From: Desulforhopalus sp.
Lineage (GTDB): Bacteria; Desulfobacterota; Desulfobulbia; Desulfobulbales; Desulfocapsaceae
Direction of reading: 5' to 3'
NCBI GenBank assembly: GCA_030247675.1
Contig: JAOTRX010000002.1
Span: 62,001-126,000, forward strand
Length of the DNA stretch: 64,000 nucleotides
Below the pieces are notes generated by a model. That model searched no databases. It had not been told where the DNA came from and worked only from the letters and a program-made list of their open reading frames with translations. Shown in pieces: positions 53,137 to 61,826 of this stretch (positions are counted from its first letter, which is position 1; each line of letters starts with the position of its first letter). Position numbers and translations under genes: made by a program.

Positions 53137-53642
53137 TTGTCAGTTCTCCTTTTGCCGGCCAATACCACCGCACCGATGAGGGCAACGAGGAGGAGGATTG
53201 ATACGATTTCAAAGGGAAGCAACCAATCTTGAAAGAGCACCAGTCCAACCTCTTTGACCCCGCCGAAACCGTTTCCGATGATCGTTGTTTCACCACCTGG
53301 AATACTTTTTACGATCTTGATCAGGAAGGAGCCGATGGGAAGGATGATGACTACGCCACCGGCGAGATATATCCAATGCCGAGCTTCTTCGGGGAGATCA
53401 CTCTCAGCGATATTGAGAAACATGATGATAAAAAGGATAAGTGACATGATCGCCCCGGCATATACAATAAGTTGCAGGGCAAAGATCAGTTTGGCGGAAA
53501 GAAGGGCATACAGCCCTGCCAAGGAGATCATAGTCACGACAAGGCTCATCGCCCCGTTCATCGGGTGGCGAAAAAACACCAGGCCAAGGGCACCAAGTAC
53601 CGAAAGTGCCGCAAATCCGAAAAATAATATCTCGGCAAACAT
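53133..53642 (-). CDS. nuoJ: NADH-quinone oxidoreductase subunit J
   Basis: 169-residue five-helix membrane subunit; [20 protein letters not shown] and [20 protein letters not shown] are the recognisable parts. The ATG at 53642 is chosen because the frame upstream overlaps nuoI and lacks membrane character. NuoJ lines the quinone-to-proton connection of the membrane arm. It lies four bases after nuoI. Confidence 0.94.
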   Translation of the reverse strand: MFAEILFFGFAALSVLGALGLVFFRHPMNGAMSLVVTMISLAGLYALLSAKLIFALQLIVYAGAIMSLILFIIMFLNIAESDLPEEARHWIYLAGGVVIILPIGSFLIKIVKSIPGGETTIIGNGFGGVKEVGLVLFQDWLLPFEIVSILLLVALIGAVVLAGKRRTDK

Positions 53643-53646
53643 GATA

Positions 53647-54171
53647 TCAAGCGCCCCCTTTTTTGTATTCTTCTTCAGAAAAGGCCCCTGGGGTTGCCAG
53701 TAACTGCTCCAGCCCAACGACAAAAGACTCCCGCGTGCCTCCGGCGGTTGAGAACTTGCCGGTATCCATGCGGATGGCATCCAGGGGACAGGCCTCAACG
53801 CAGTATCCGCAGTAGATGCATTCGAGTTGATCGATAACGAATTTGACCGGCATTTTCTCGGTTCTGCCGTCCTGTCTTTCGCCGGCCTCTATCATGATGC
53901 AGTGGGACGGACAATTAGTCTGACACATAAAGCAGGCGACGCATTTGACTGTGCCGTCATCATGCTTGGTGAGGCGGTGCAGGCCTCGCCAGCGTACTGG
54001 TATCTCTGGTTGAACTTCTGGATAGTGACGGACATACAACTTTCTGTTATCGCGAAGATTTCTGAAGAAGTGGCCGAAGGTTGTGGCCATTCCTTTAAAG
54101 ATCTCAATGAGATAAAAGCGTTCGTGGAGGCTTGCTCCCTTTCTCGCCAATGTTTTTACTGAGGCTGCCAT
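53647..54171 (-). CDS. nuoI: NADH-quinone oxidoreductase subunit I
   Basis: 174-residue 8Fe-ferredoxin-like subunit holding clusters N6a and N6b. The two binding motifs are CVACFMCQTNCPSHC and CIYCGYCVEACPLDA. The N-terminal ~45 residues form the usual amphipathic membrane-associated helices (FKGMATTFGHFFRN). It passes electrons from NuoG toward NuoB. Twelve bases separate it from nuoH. Confidence 0.97.
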   Translation of the reverse strand: MAASVKTLARKGASLHERFYLIEIFKGMATTFGHFFRNLRDNRKLYVRHYPEVQPEIPVRWRGLHRLTKHDDGTVKCVACFMCQTNCPSHCIMIEAGERQDGRTEKMPVKFVIDQLECIYCGYCVEACPLDAIRMDTGKFSTAGGTRESFVVGLEQLLATPGAFSEEEYKKGGA

Positions 54172-54183
54172 GTTATTCTCTCC

Positions 54184-55470
54184 CTAACTCAAGGCCACGA
54201 CGAATGCGCTGGTAATAAAAATGTTCAGAAGTGCCAGGGGAAGGAGCATTTTCCATCCCAAGGTCTGGAGCTGGTCATAGCGGAAACGCGGCAAGGTCCA
54301 GCGCACCCAGATATAGACAAAGAGCATCATGGTAACTTTTACGAGGAAGGTACAGACCTGCAGCAATACCACGAAGATATGGGTTGCGGCACCGCCGGAG
54401 GAAAAGAATAGAACGGACAACAAAACTGCTTCAAGAAAGATTACCAGGCCCCAGAGGCATTTGATGTAGACCGTCGCCTCGAATATCCTTGGGTCATTTT
54501 TTCTTTGGTAGTGGCTGACGTTGCTCCTCCTGATCCAGCCGGCAAAAAAGTGCATGGCCACCGGCAAAATGACTATGAGCAGGAAGGCCACCGGCTTGGC
54601 ATGATTCAATAAAGTAGCGGTGGAAAGAAACGGCAACTGATACCCTCCGAAAAAGAGGGTTACAATCATGGCGCTCGACACAAACAGGGCGACGTATTCA
54701 CCCATGAAAAAGATCGCAAATTTCATGGCGCTGTACTCAACATGATAACCTGCGACCAACTCACTCTCACCTTCGGCAAGATCGAAGGGGGTTCGGTTGG
54801 TCTCGGCGAAGGCGGCGACAACGAAGATTATCATTGCCAGGGGTTGCAATATTGCACCCCACATGGGAATGAAACCGAAGAGGAGCTTGCCCTGGAATTG
54901 GGCAATCTCATTCAGATTAACGGTACCATACACAATGAGCATGCTGACGATGGACAAGCCCATGGGAATTTCATAGCTGATGACCTGGGCAGCTGAACGG
55001 AGACCGCCGAGGACCCCGTACTTATTGGTTGACGACCATCCGGCGAGGATGATTCCGTACACACTGAAGCCGGCTAGGGACAGAAACCACAGAATTCCCA
55101 GATCAAAGGGAATACCTTGCATGATATAGCTCTTGCCGCCGAGGACCAGGGTATCGGCAAAGGGCACAACGGCAAAGGAGACCAGAGAGGTGAAAAAGAC
55201 AATCACAGGGGCCAGAACAAAGTAGAATTTGTGTTTAATATGGCCCGATATCACATCTTCTTTAAAAATAAGTTTGGCAGCGTCAGCGAGATTCTGCACC
55301 AATCCAGCTGCTCGAAAGCCGAAGATATTGGCGCGGTTCGGACCTGAACGGTCCTGGAAAAAGCCTGCCCCACGTCGCTCCATCCACACGCAAATGGCGA
55401 TGAAACAGAGCGGAATAAAGGCGCTGAAGGCAACTCTCGCGACAACCATAAAGATATCAAGCGGTGACAT
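54184..55470 (-). CDS. nuoH: NADH-quinone oxidoreductase subunit H, with long insertion
   Basis: 428-residue membrane subunit shaping the quinone cavity; typical NuoH has about 320-350 residues. Conserved parts are MERRGAGFFQDRSGPNRANI, the SYEIPMGLS region, AAFAETNRTPFDLAEGESEL and the closing RWTLPRFRYDQL. An extra ~90 residues lie between FFGGYQLPF (about 281-289) and FLVKVTMMLF (about 378-387) and include two additional hydrophobic segments (about 299-315, 343-361). The gene overlaps the end of nuoG by 14 bases. Confidence 0.96.
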   Translation of the reverse strand: MSPLDIFMVVARVAFSAFIPLCFIAICVWMERRGAGFFQDRSGPNRANIFGFRAAGLVQNLADAAKLIFKEDVISGHIKHKFYFVLAPVIVFFTSLVSFAVVPFADTLVLGGKSYIMQGIPFDLGILWFLSLAGFSVYGIILAGWSSTNKYGVLGGLRSAAQVISYEIPMGLSIVSMLIVYGTVNLNEIAQFQGKLLFGFIPMWGAILQPLAMIIFVVAAFAETNRTPFDLAEGESELVAGYHVEYSAMKFAIFFMGEYVALFVSSAMIVTLFFGGYQLPFLSTATLLNHAKPVAFLLIVILPVAMHFFAGWIRRSNVSHYQRKNDPRIFEATVYIKCLWGLVIFLEAVLLSVLFFSSGGAATHIFVVLLQVCTFLVKVTMMLFVYIWVRWTLPRFRYDQLQTLGWKMLLPLALLNIFITSAFVVALS

Positions 55471-57019
55471 GGGTGGCCTCGTTGTCGGTTAATTTCAATC
55501 CCTCGGCTGGTAGAGTATCTGCCTCAAAGTTCTTAAGGACACTGAGATATTTGCGCAGCTCGGAAAATTGTTCGGCGCGGGTTTGCAGGGGGCTACCGAG
55601 TTGGGCGGCCAATGTCCCGATATCGACCGGATCGTGGTTTTTACTCACCGCCTTGGTAAAGCTTTGTAGGATGTTGTCACAGTTAACAAGGCTTCCAGAG
55701 TATTCACTAGCAGCAGCAATTGGTATGGCGATAGCGGCCATTGCCGCAAGCCCGTCATCGTGACTGGCAGCAAGTATCATCTTGGTGTCTTTGAGAAGGG
55801 CACGCAGTTCCGGTTCTGTATAACTGCGGGTAAGATCGTTATTGAAATTGACCAGCAGCTGGGCCTCACCGAGATCTTTTTCAAAGACCGCACGGTTACT
55901 GTTTATGCCCAGGATTCCCAGCCCTGCGCGATTTGCCGATTTATCATCCTGAATAAGGTAGCCGTCACCATCTCCGGCACTGATGTAACCATCGCTAAAA
56001 CCGGACAACGTGGCACCGAGTTTTTCCGCCAGGCTCTTGACCGCGACCATTTCCTCCAGGGAACAGTTGGGAGAGAGGATCATGGCAATTTTTGGGGACC
56101 GGCTTATTTCTTGGTTGCAGGCGGCCAGTGCGTCAGCCTGGTTACGAACCTGACTACCCTGCCGGGCAACGGTCAGGCGACCTTCATTCTCCTTGTGGTA
56201 GCTATACCGGCCCTTGTCACAGATGAAGTACCCGTTGACTTGTGGGTTCAGTCGTGGGAGGAAGCGATATATACGATCTTCCTGATATTTTTCCCGGTTG
56301 TGCTCAATGGTGATATTACATCCTTTGGCGCAACCGTGGCATATACCCTTGGCCCTTTTCAAGAACCATACTCGCTGTTTGAAACGGAAGTCGGCACTGG
56401 TCATGGCGCCAACCGGGCAAAGGTCTACAATGTTCTGGGCATAGCGGTTGTTGATTGGCCTGCCGGGGAAGAATTCGACCTGCGCCGCATCGCTTCTGTT
56501 GACAATGCCCAACTCGCCGGTTTTGGTGATCTGCCGGCAAAAGCGGACACACCTGGCGCAGAGGACGCAGCGCTCCTGATCGTGGACGATACCGCAGCCA
56601 TAATCGAGTTTTTTCCCTTTCTTGACCTGGGCGACGGTCATCCGGCTCGGTTGCTTGTCATAGGACATGTAGAAGTCTTGCAACTTGCACTCCCCGGCCT
56701 GATCGCAGATAGGGCAATCGATGGGGTGGTTGATGAGTTCCAATTCCATGACATCATGCTGGATTTTTTTGATATGGGCGGCGTCCAGCAGAACCTTCAT
56801 CCCAGCTTGCGCCGGGGTTTTACAGGCCGGAACAAGCGGCGGCCTGCCGTCTTCTATCCCGACCAGGCACATCCGGCAGTTGCCGTCGGAACCAAGTGCC
56901 GGGTGATAGCAGAAGTGCGGGATCTCAATGCCGACGGCACCGATGGCGTCGATCAGGTTTTTCCCCGCTTCGACCTCGACCTCAACTCCATTCACAAAAA
57001 GTTTAATCTTGTCAGCCAT
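55457..57019 (-). CDS. nuoG: NADH-quinone oxidoreductase subunit G, short form
   Basis: 520-residue iron-sulfur subunit, much shorter than the ~900-residue enterobacterial NuoG. The ferredoxin-like N-terminus binds 2Fe-2S with C37, C48, C51 and C66; a His-Cys3 cluster motif lies at H98, C102, C105 and C111; C-V-L-C-A-R-C follows near 150. A further CHGCAKGC motif begins the molybdopterin-oxidoreductase-like part, which is cut short after about 300 residues. The enzyme electron path should be intact; the missing C-terminal domain is not catalytic in complex I. Confidence 0.94.
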   Translation of the reverse strand: MADKIKLFVNGVEVEVEAGKNLIDAIGAVGIEIPHFCYHPALGSDGNCRMCLVGIEDGRPPLVPACKTPAQAGMKVLLDAAHIKKIQHDVMELELINHPIDCPICDQAGECKLQDFYMSYDKQPSRMTVAQVKKGKKLDYGCGIVHDQERCVLCARCVRFCRQITKTGELGIVNRSDAAQVEFFPGRPINNRYAQNIVDLCPVGAMTSADFRFKQRVWFLKRAKGICHGCAKGCNITIEHNREKYQEDRIYRFLPRLNPQVNGYFICDKGRYSYHKENEGRLTVARQGSQVRNQADALAACNQEISRSPKIAMILSPNCSLEEMVAVKSLAEKLGATLSGFSDGYISAGDGDGYLIQDDKSANRAGLGILGINSNRAVFEKDLGEAQLLVNFNNDLTRSYTEPELRALLKDTKMILAASHDDGLAAMAAIAIPIAAASEYSGSLVNCDNILQSFTKAVSKNHDPVDIGTLAAQLGSPLQTRAEQFSELRKYLSVLKNFEADTLPAEGLKLTDNEATHVTA

Positions 57020-57027
57020 GGGAAGCC

Positions 57028-58305
57028 CTATTCCTGTTTTTCTTGTGCTGCTGGAGAGGCGGTTGGCACATATGCCAGAAATTCCTGCCTGAACTTATCA
57101 AGGTAACTGCGTACCGGCATGGTGCAGGCAGCGGAGAGTACACAGACCGTTTTCATCTCGATATTATCGCAAAGCTCACGGAGCAGAAGGACATCTTCGA
57201 TAACACCCTCACCGCGAAGGATTTTTTGCACAATCTTCAGCATCCAGCCCAGTCCCTCGCGACAGGGAGTGCATTGGCCACAGGACTCATGATGGTAAAA
57301 AGAGATGAGGTTTTCAACCAGTTGGACGATATCGACGGTCTCGTCGAGCACCACGATGCCGCCCGAACCAAACATGGTTTTGTGGGCGGCCATGGATTCG
57401 TAATCAAGGGTTACGTCCTTGGCCTCTTCGGGTAGCAGGACCGGGGTGGAACTTCCTCCGGGGATGATCCCCTTCAGCTTCCGGCCCTTCCAAACTCCAC
57501 CTGCCATTTTGTCGATGACCTCGAGGATCGGCAGGCCAAGAGGCAGCTCATACATCCCAGGTTTTTCAACATGGCCGGAGATGCCAAATAGATGGGTCCC
57601 GGGACTTTTTTCGGTGCCGTGAGCTTTGTAGGCGTCTGCGCCATTTGTGATGATAAAGGGCAGGGAGGCAATAGTCTGGACATTGTTGATGATCGTCGGG
57701 CAGCCATACAGTCCGGCAACTGCCGGGAACGGCGGCTTGCTGCGTGGCTGGCCCTTTTGCCCCTCAATGGATTCGAGGAGCGCGGTCTCTTCGCCGCAGA
57801 TATAGGCCCCGGCGCCGCGGTGGATGGTGACATCGAGCTTGAAGTCGCGGCCGGCAATGCTGGCGCCAAGGTAGCCGGCGGCATATGCCTCATCGATTGC
57901 CGCCTGCAGAATTTTGACCTGGGTGGTATATTCGCCGCGGATATATATATAGGCATCATGGCAGTCGATGGCGTAGCTGCAGATGATAATGCCTTCGATG
58001 AGCATGTGCGGGTCTTTGACGAGGATGTAGCGATCTTTGAAGGTGGCTGGTTCCGATTCGTCTGAATTGACCGCCAGATACACTGGCTTACCGGTGTTCT
58101 TGGGGAGAAACCCCCATTTCATCCCAGCTGGAAATCCAGCCCCGCCCCGGCCCCGCAGACCGCTCTTCTTTACCTCTTCAATGACCTCGGCCGGCTGCAT
58201 CGCGAAGAGTTTGTCGAGGGTCGAATAGGCGCCGTGGCTTATGGCAACGGCCAGGGTGTTGGCATTGTCTATATGAAACTTGGCACTGAGAATTTTCACT
58301 TCCAT
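57028..58305 (-). CDS. nuoF: NADH-quinone oxidoreductase subunit F
   Basis: 425-residue NADH- and FMN-binding subunit. The Gly-rich NADH/FMN loop is LRGRGGAGFPAGMKWGF, AVNSDESEPATFKDR and GAGAYICGEETALLESIEG follow, and the N3 cluster motif is SCGQCTPCREG. It accepts electrons from NADH. Eight bases separate it from nuoG, 14 from nuoE. Confidence 0.97.
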   Translation of the reverse strand: MEVKILSAKFHIDNANTLAVAISHGAYSTLDKLFAMQPAEVIEEVKKSGLRGRGGAGFPAGMKWGFLPKNTGKPVYLAVNSDESEPATFKDRYILVKDPHMLIEGIIICSYAIDCHDAYIYIRGEYTTQVKILQAAIDEAYAAGYLGASIAGRDFKLDVTIHRGAGAYICGEETALLESIEGQKGQPRSKPPFPAVAGLYGCPTIINNVQTIASLPFIITNGADAYKAHGTEKSPGTHLFGISGHVEKPGMYELPLGLPILEVIDKMAGGVWKGRKLKGIIPGGSSTPVLLPEEAKDVTLDYESMAAHKTMFGSGGIVVLDETVDIVQLVENLISFYHHESCGQCTPCREGLGWMLKIVQKILRGEGVIEDVLLLRELCDNIEMKTVCVLSAACTMPVRSYLDKFRQEFLAYVPTASPAAQEKQE

Positions 58306-58319
58306 ATTCGTCCGCCTCG

Positions 58320-58826
58320 TTATGGCAATGTGGCCAGCAGCTCTTTCAGCTTGCCCGCGTCCATGTTTTCGTGGAATTCGCCGTTAACCTGGACAACCGG
58401 GGCGGTACCGCAGTGGCCAAGGCACTCAACCTCTTCCAGGCTGAAACGGCCATCCTCGCTGATCTGTCCGGGGGTGATACCGATCTCGTTTTTTAGAAAA
58501 TCGACGATTTCTTGCTTGCCGAGCAGCCAGCAGGACAGGGTACGGCAAACGCAGATGTGGTTTCTGCCCATTGGGTGCAGATGGAACATGGTATAGAAGG
58601 TCACCGCTTCATACAGCTTGCTGGCGAAGGTGCCGATCCGGTCGGCTGCGTAGGCCAGGGCCTCCTGGCAGATCCACCCTTCCTGTTCCTGAATGAGCCA
58701 GAGGGCTGGAAGAATCAACGACTCCCTGGTCGGGTAGCGCGTGCTGAGTCTCTCGAATTCGGCATCCCTTTCCCGGTCGAATTGAAATGGTTTTCCGGTA
58801 GAAATCAGCTGTGAACGGTTGCTCAT
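58320..58826 (-). CDS. nuoE: NADH-quinone oxidoreductase subunit E
   Basis: 168-residue thioredoxin-like 2Fe-2S subunit (cluster N1a). Cysteine ligands are visible in ICVCRTLSCWLLG and VECLGHCGTAPVVQVNG, with the FYTMFHLHPMG helix before. The ATG at 58826 overlaps the stop of nuoCD by four bases and gives the usual N-terminus; an earlier in-frame start is not supported. Confidence 0.95.
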   Translation of the reverse strand: MSNRSQLISTGKPFQFDRERDAEFERLSTRYPTRESLILPALWLIQEQEGWICQEALAYAADRIGTFASKLYEAVTFYTMFHLHPMGRNHICVCRTLSCWLLGKQEIVDFLKNEIGITPGQISEDGRFSLEEVECLGHCGTAPVVQVNGEFHENMDAGKLKELLATLP

Positions 58827-60538
58827 CGGTCCAACTCCCCGCCTATGATATTGATACACCCAAGGTTGATGACTGCGTCGGCGATCATGTATCCTTCAAC
58901 CATTTTGTGGAAGCCACCCATAACGTAAAAACAGGGCGGGCGGACCTTTACCTTATACGGACGGCCGGAACCGTCGGAAACAAAATGGAAGCCCAGTTCG
59001 CCGTTGGCGGCCTCGAAGGAATCGTACCATTCACCGCGAGGTGCCTTCACCCCTTCAAAAATTAATTTAAAGTGGTTCGCCAATCCTTCTATTTTGCTGT
59101 AAACCTGTTGCTTCGGCGGCAGGCAGACCTGCGAATCACCAACATTGATTGGACCTTCGGGAATGTGTTGCATCGCCTGGCGAATGATGCGGATGGACTG
59201 GGTCATCTCGGCGAAGCGAATCATAAAACGATCGTAGATATCGCCGGTGCTGCCTACCGGCACTTCGAAATCGAAGGCCTCGTAATTGTAGTAGGGGGCA
59301 TCCTTACGAAGATCGAAGGGTACCCCGCTGGCCCGCAGATTTGGTCCGGTAAAACCGTAACTGAGGGCAGTTTCCGCCGGAAGGATGCAGACACCCTGGG
59401 TCCGGTCATGGATGATACGATTGGTTTCCACCAGCTTAAGGGCGTCACCGATGCCCTTTTCAATGCTGAGCAGCTGGGCCTTGAGATCGACTTCCCAACC
59501 CTCGTAGAAATCGCGATACATGCCCCCTATTCGGGTGAATGAAGTTGTGAGGCGGGAACCGGTAAGGCGGCTGATAAAATCGTAGGCCGCCTCTTTCTCA
59601 TTAAAAAGGTACCAATAGTTTGTCAGTCCCCCCATATCCACGAGGTTGGCGGCAATACACACCAGATGGTCAAGAACCCGGTAGAATTCGGTGAGAACCA
59701 CCCGCATGAATTGGGCTCGTTCGGTGATCTTCACACCAAGCCACGCTTCAACCGCCTTGACGTAAGCGATGTTGTTGATGACCGAGGAGCAGTAATTAAG
59801 CCGGTCGGTCAGGGGCACTACCTGGTTATAGGTATAACTTTCCGCCGTTTTTTCAAAACCGCGGTGTAGATAGCCGATCTCATTGACATTGGCCAGAATG
59901 GTCTCGCCATCAAGGGCGGTGAGGATCCGGATGGCCCCGTGGGTGGCGGGGTGCGATGGGCCAATGTTGAGAAACATGATCTCGGTGTTGATATCCCGCA
60001 TGGTACTTTCGTCGATACCATTTTCGAAAAGGCGCGCTTTAATTTCTTTCTCAAGGCTGTCGGTTTCGTAACAGATCTGCCCTTTGTCAATAGGGTAATC
60101 CTTGCGCAGTGGGTGGCCGGAAAACTGCCAGTGATTGAGTATCCGGCGCAGATCGGGATGACCTTTGAAATTAATGCCATATTGGTCATAGACCTCACGT
60201 TCACCCCAGTTCGCGGAACCCCATAGATGGCTGGCGGTGGTGACTCCGTCCTGCGGGTCGGCAACCGCGCACCGGACCTGGACGAGGAGGTTGTCCTGCC
60301 AGTTACGGAGGGTATAAACCACCGAAAATCTGGCCTTTGGCGGGTCTGGATACTCAAGGTAATCGATGCCGGTGACATCAAGGAGCAGGCCACAGTTGAA
60401 GGACGGGTCGTTTTTTAGCCGGGAAAGGGTGCTTTCGAGGGCTGTAGCTTGCACATCAACGACCACTGCATCGAGAACAGTTGAACAGGTGGCGTCCGGG
60501 AACGCGGCCTTCATTTTTTCAAGAGCCGTCGTATTCAT
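58823..60538 (-). CDS. nuoCD: NADH-quinone oxidoreductase fused subunits C and D
   Basis: 571-residue fusion of NuoC (about 1-185) and NuoD (about 195-571). The NuoC part has WGSANWGEREVYDQYGINF and GHPDLRRIL; the NuoD part has NIGPSHPATHGAIRI, EIGYLHRGFEKTAE and the C-terminal GFHKMVEGYMIADAVINLG. The NuoD domain forms the quinone site with NuoB. C-D fusion is common in several proteobacterial lineages. The ATG at 60538 follows AAGGGGATTC at long spacing and sits one base from the nuoB stop. Confidence 0.96.
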   Translation of the reverse strand: MNTTALEKMKAAFPDATCSTVLDAVVVDVQATALESTLSRLKNDPSFNCGLLLDVTGIDYLEYPDPPKARFSVVYTLRNWQDNLLVQVRCAVADPQDGVTTASHLWGSANWGEREVYDQYGINFKGHPDLRRILNHWQFSGHPLRKDYPIDKGQICYETDSLEKEIKARLFENGIDESTMRDINTEIMFLNIGPSHPATHGAIRILTALDGETILANVNEIGYLHRGFEKTAESYTYNQVVPLTDRLNYCSSVINNIAYVKAVEAWLGVKITERAQFMRVVLTEFYRVLDHLVCIAANLVDMGGLTNYWYLFNEKEAAYDFISRLTGSRLTTSFTRIGGMYRDFYEGWEVDLKAQLLSIEKGIGDALKLVETNRIIHDRTQGVCILPAETALSYGFTGPNLRASGVPFDLRKDAPYYNYEAFDFEVPVGSTGDIYDRFMIRFAEMTQSIRIIRQAMQHIPEGPINVGDSQVCLPPKQQVYSKIEGLANHFKLIFEGVKAPRGEWYDSFEAANGELGFHFVSDGSGRPYKVKVRPPCFYVMGGFHKMVEGYMIADAVINLGCINIIGGELDR

Positions 60539-60539
60539 A

Positions 60540-61052
60540 TCAGTCGAGAATCCCCTTAAAGTCTTTATGGCGGTCTTGCAGAATAGTTTCCCCTTCAATC
60601 TGTTTTTGGATTTTCATCAAGGCATCGAGAATTGCCTCAGGTCTTGGAGGGCAACCGGAGATATATACATCTACAGGTATGATGGTGTCGATGCCTTGAA
60701 CGGTGCAGTAGTTATCGTACATTCCTCCAGAACTTGCACAGGCACCCATGGCGACGACCCACTTGGGCAAGGGCATCTGCTCGTAGATGCGTTTGAGTAT
60801 CGGAGCCTGTTTGTAACTGATTGTGCCGCATACCAGAAGAAGATCCGCCTGGCGGGGGGAAAACCGGACCACCTCCGCGCCGAAACGGGAGATATCGTGC
60901 TGACTGGCTGCTGCGCTCATGAACTCAATAGCGCAGCAGGCGGTGCCAAAAATAAAGGGCCACAGGGAGTTTTCGCGCCCCCAATTGATGATCGCATCAA
61001 GTTTGGTGGTGATGACCGTATTGCCGAGATGAGCCTCAAATCCTAACGCCAA
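60540..61052 (-). CDS. nuoB: NADH-quinone oxidoreductase subunit B
   Basis: 170-residue subunit binding cluster N2, the last cluster before quinone. Ligands are visible as adjacent cysteines in FGTACCAIEF, one in MGACASSGGMYDNY and one in ISGCPPRPEAI. The start is TTG at 61052: it lies 10 bases inside the nuoA end and has AAGGGGGTG in front, which supports translational coupling. No ATG or GTG close by would give a better start. Confidence 0.96.
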   Translation of the reverse strand: MALGFEAHLGNTVITTKLDAIINWGRENSLWPFIFGTACCAIEFMSAAASQHDISRFGAEVVRFSPRQADLLLVCGTISYKQAPILKRIYEQMPLPKWVVAMGACASSGGMYDNYCTVQGIDTIIPVDVYISGCPPRPEAILDALMKIQKQIEGETILQDRHKDFKGILD

Positions 61053-61402
61053 TTGAGCACCCCCTTCTTCAGAATGTAGATGAGTCCGGTGACGAGGAGC
61101 AGCATAAAAGTCACCATCTCGACAAAACCGAACCAGCCGAGTTCACGGACACATACCGCCCACGGGTACATGAAGACCGCTTCAATATCGAAAATCAGAA
61201 AGAGAATTGCGAGAAGATAGAATTTGACGCTGAATTTTTGGTCGACCGCGCCGATGATTGGGCCAATGCCGCTTTCATATGCCTCGTCTTTGATTTTTCC
61301 CCGAGACCTGGGCCCTAAAAATGCGGTCAGGATCATGAGACAGGGAACGAGTGCGGCAATGCCGATTAAGGTCGCCGCCGAGAGAATCAGTTCCGTTGAC
61401 AT
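61043..61402 (-). CDS. nuoA: NADH-quinone oxidoreductase subunit A
   Basis: 119-residue three-helix membrane subunit at the head of the nuo operon. The conserved loop DEAYESGIGPIIGA and the segment AILFLIFDIEAVFMYPWA are characteristic. The putative promoter lies about 100 bases upstream. All thirteen downstream genes follow with gaps of at most 14 bases, so they are one operon. Confidence 0.95.
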   Translation of the reverse strand: MSTELILSAATLIGIAALVPCLMILTAFLGPRSRGKIKDEAYESGIGPIIGAVDQKFSVKFYLLAILFLIFDIEAVFMYPWAVCVRELGWFGFVEMVTFMLLLVTGLIYILKKGVLNWR

Positions 61403-61499
61403 CTTTTCCCCTTTTTGACGCTCTTTTCATTCCAATGCATGGCCGATTGTCGACTTGCATCAACCCCATAAAACCGAACGAAAATTTAAATCTTCCATG

Positions 61500-61528
61500 C
61501 ATTAACAGGACTCTTTGATTCCTGTCAA
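61500..61528 (-). promoter_or_regulatory. Putative nuo operon promoter with internal dyad
   Basis: On the minus strand TTGACA (61523-61528) is followed, after 17 bases, by TTAATG (61500-61505), a weak -10. Between and over them lies a 21-base dyad, ACAGGA-n-TC-n3-GA-n-TCCTGT (61505-61525), which could be an operator. The nuoA start is about 98 bases downstream. The -35 is perfect; the -10 is only partly matching. Confidence 0.5.
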
Positions 61529-61754
61529 GTCTTTCTCTTTCTTTGTTAAACAGCTACTTACATCGTAATCAGGTGGGATTTTGTGCAAAAAATGCAAGCG
61601 GTGCGCCTGCCCCGTTCTTTGTGCCCTTATAGAGCATCTTGAGTTGTGGCGAATCTCGAAATTGGCACAAGCAGCACATCAACGGATTGGCAGAATTATG
61701 CGATGGCGTTTTTTTTCAGGAAAGTTTTTTCGGAGGGTATACAAAAAAAATGCG

Positions 61755-61796
61755 AAAAAAAACCCTGCCGATTAACTTGGTCGACAGGGTTTTTTG
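61755..61796. terminator. Bidirectional intrinsic terminator after nfnB
   Basis: A stem CCCTG-c-CGA / TCG-a-CAGGG with a short loop is flanked by an A run on the left (61755-61762) and a T run on the right (61790-61795), giving U tracts in both directions. It lies about 30 bases after the nfnB stop and insulates nuo from nfn transcription. Confidence 0.8.
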
Positions 61797-61826
61797 GGAA
61801 AATGGTTTGGAAGTCAGGAAACTACA

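Larger units (their letters stand above)
61403..61826. other. Intergenic region between nfnB and nuoA
   Basis: No protein gene is supported in these 424 bases. The nfnB-proximal end holds a terminator (61755-61796), and the nuoA-proximal part a promoter with a dyad (61500-61528). A 64-codon frame on the plus strand starting with TTG at 61581 is rejected because it runs into the terminator and has no recognisable product. Confidence 0.75.

Noticed and set aside
55760-57106. 448-codon plus-strand frame opposite nuoG
   Set aside because: Antisense shadow of nuoG, whose iron-sulfur motifs are clear on the other strand.
61581-61775. 64-codon plus-strand frame with a cysteine-rich start (CKKCKRCAC)
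   Set aside because: It runs into the bidirectional terminator after nfnB, its C-terminus is just lysine/asparagine codons from the A-rich stem, and no family fits.
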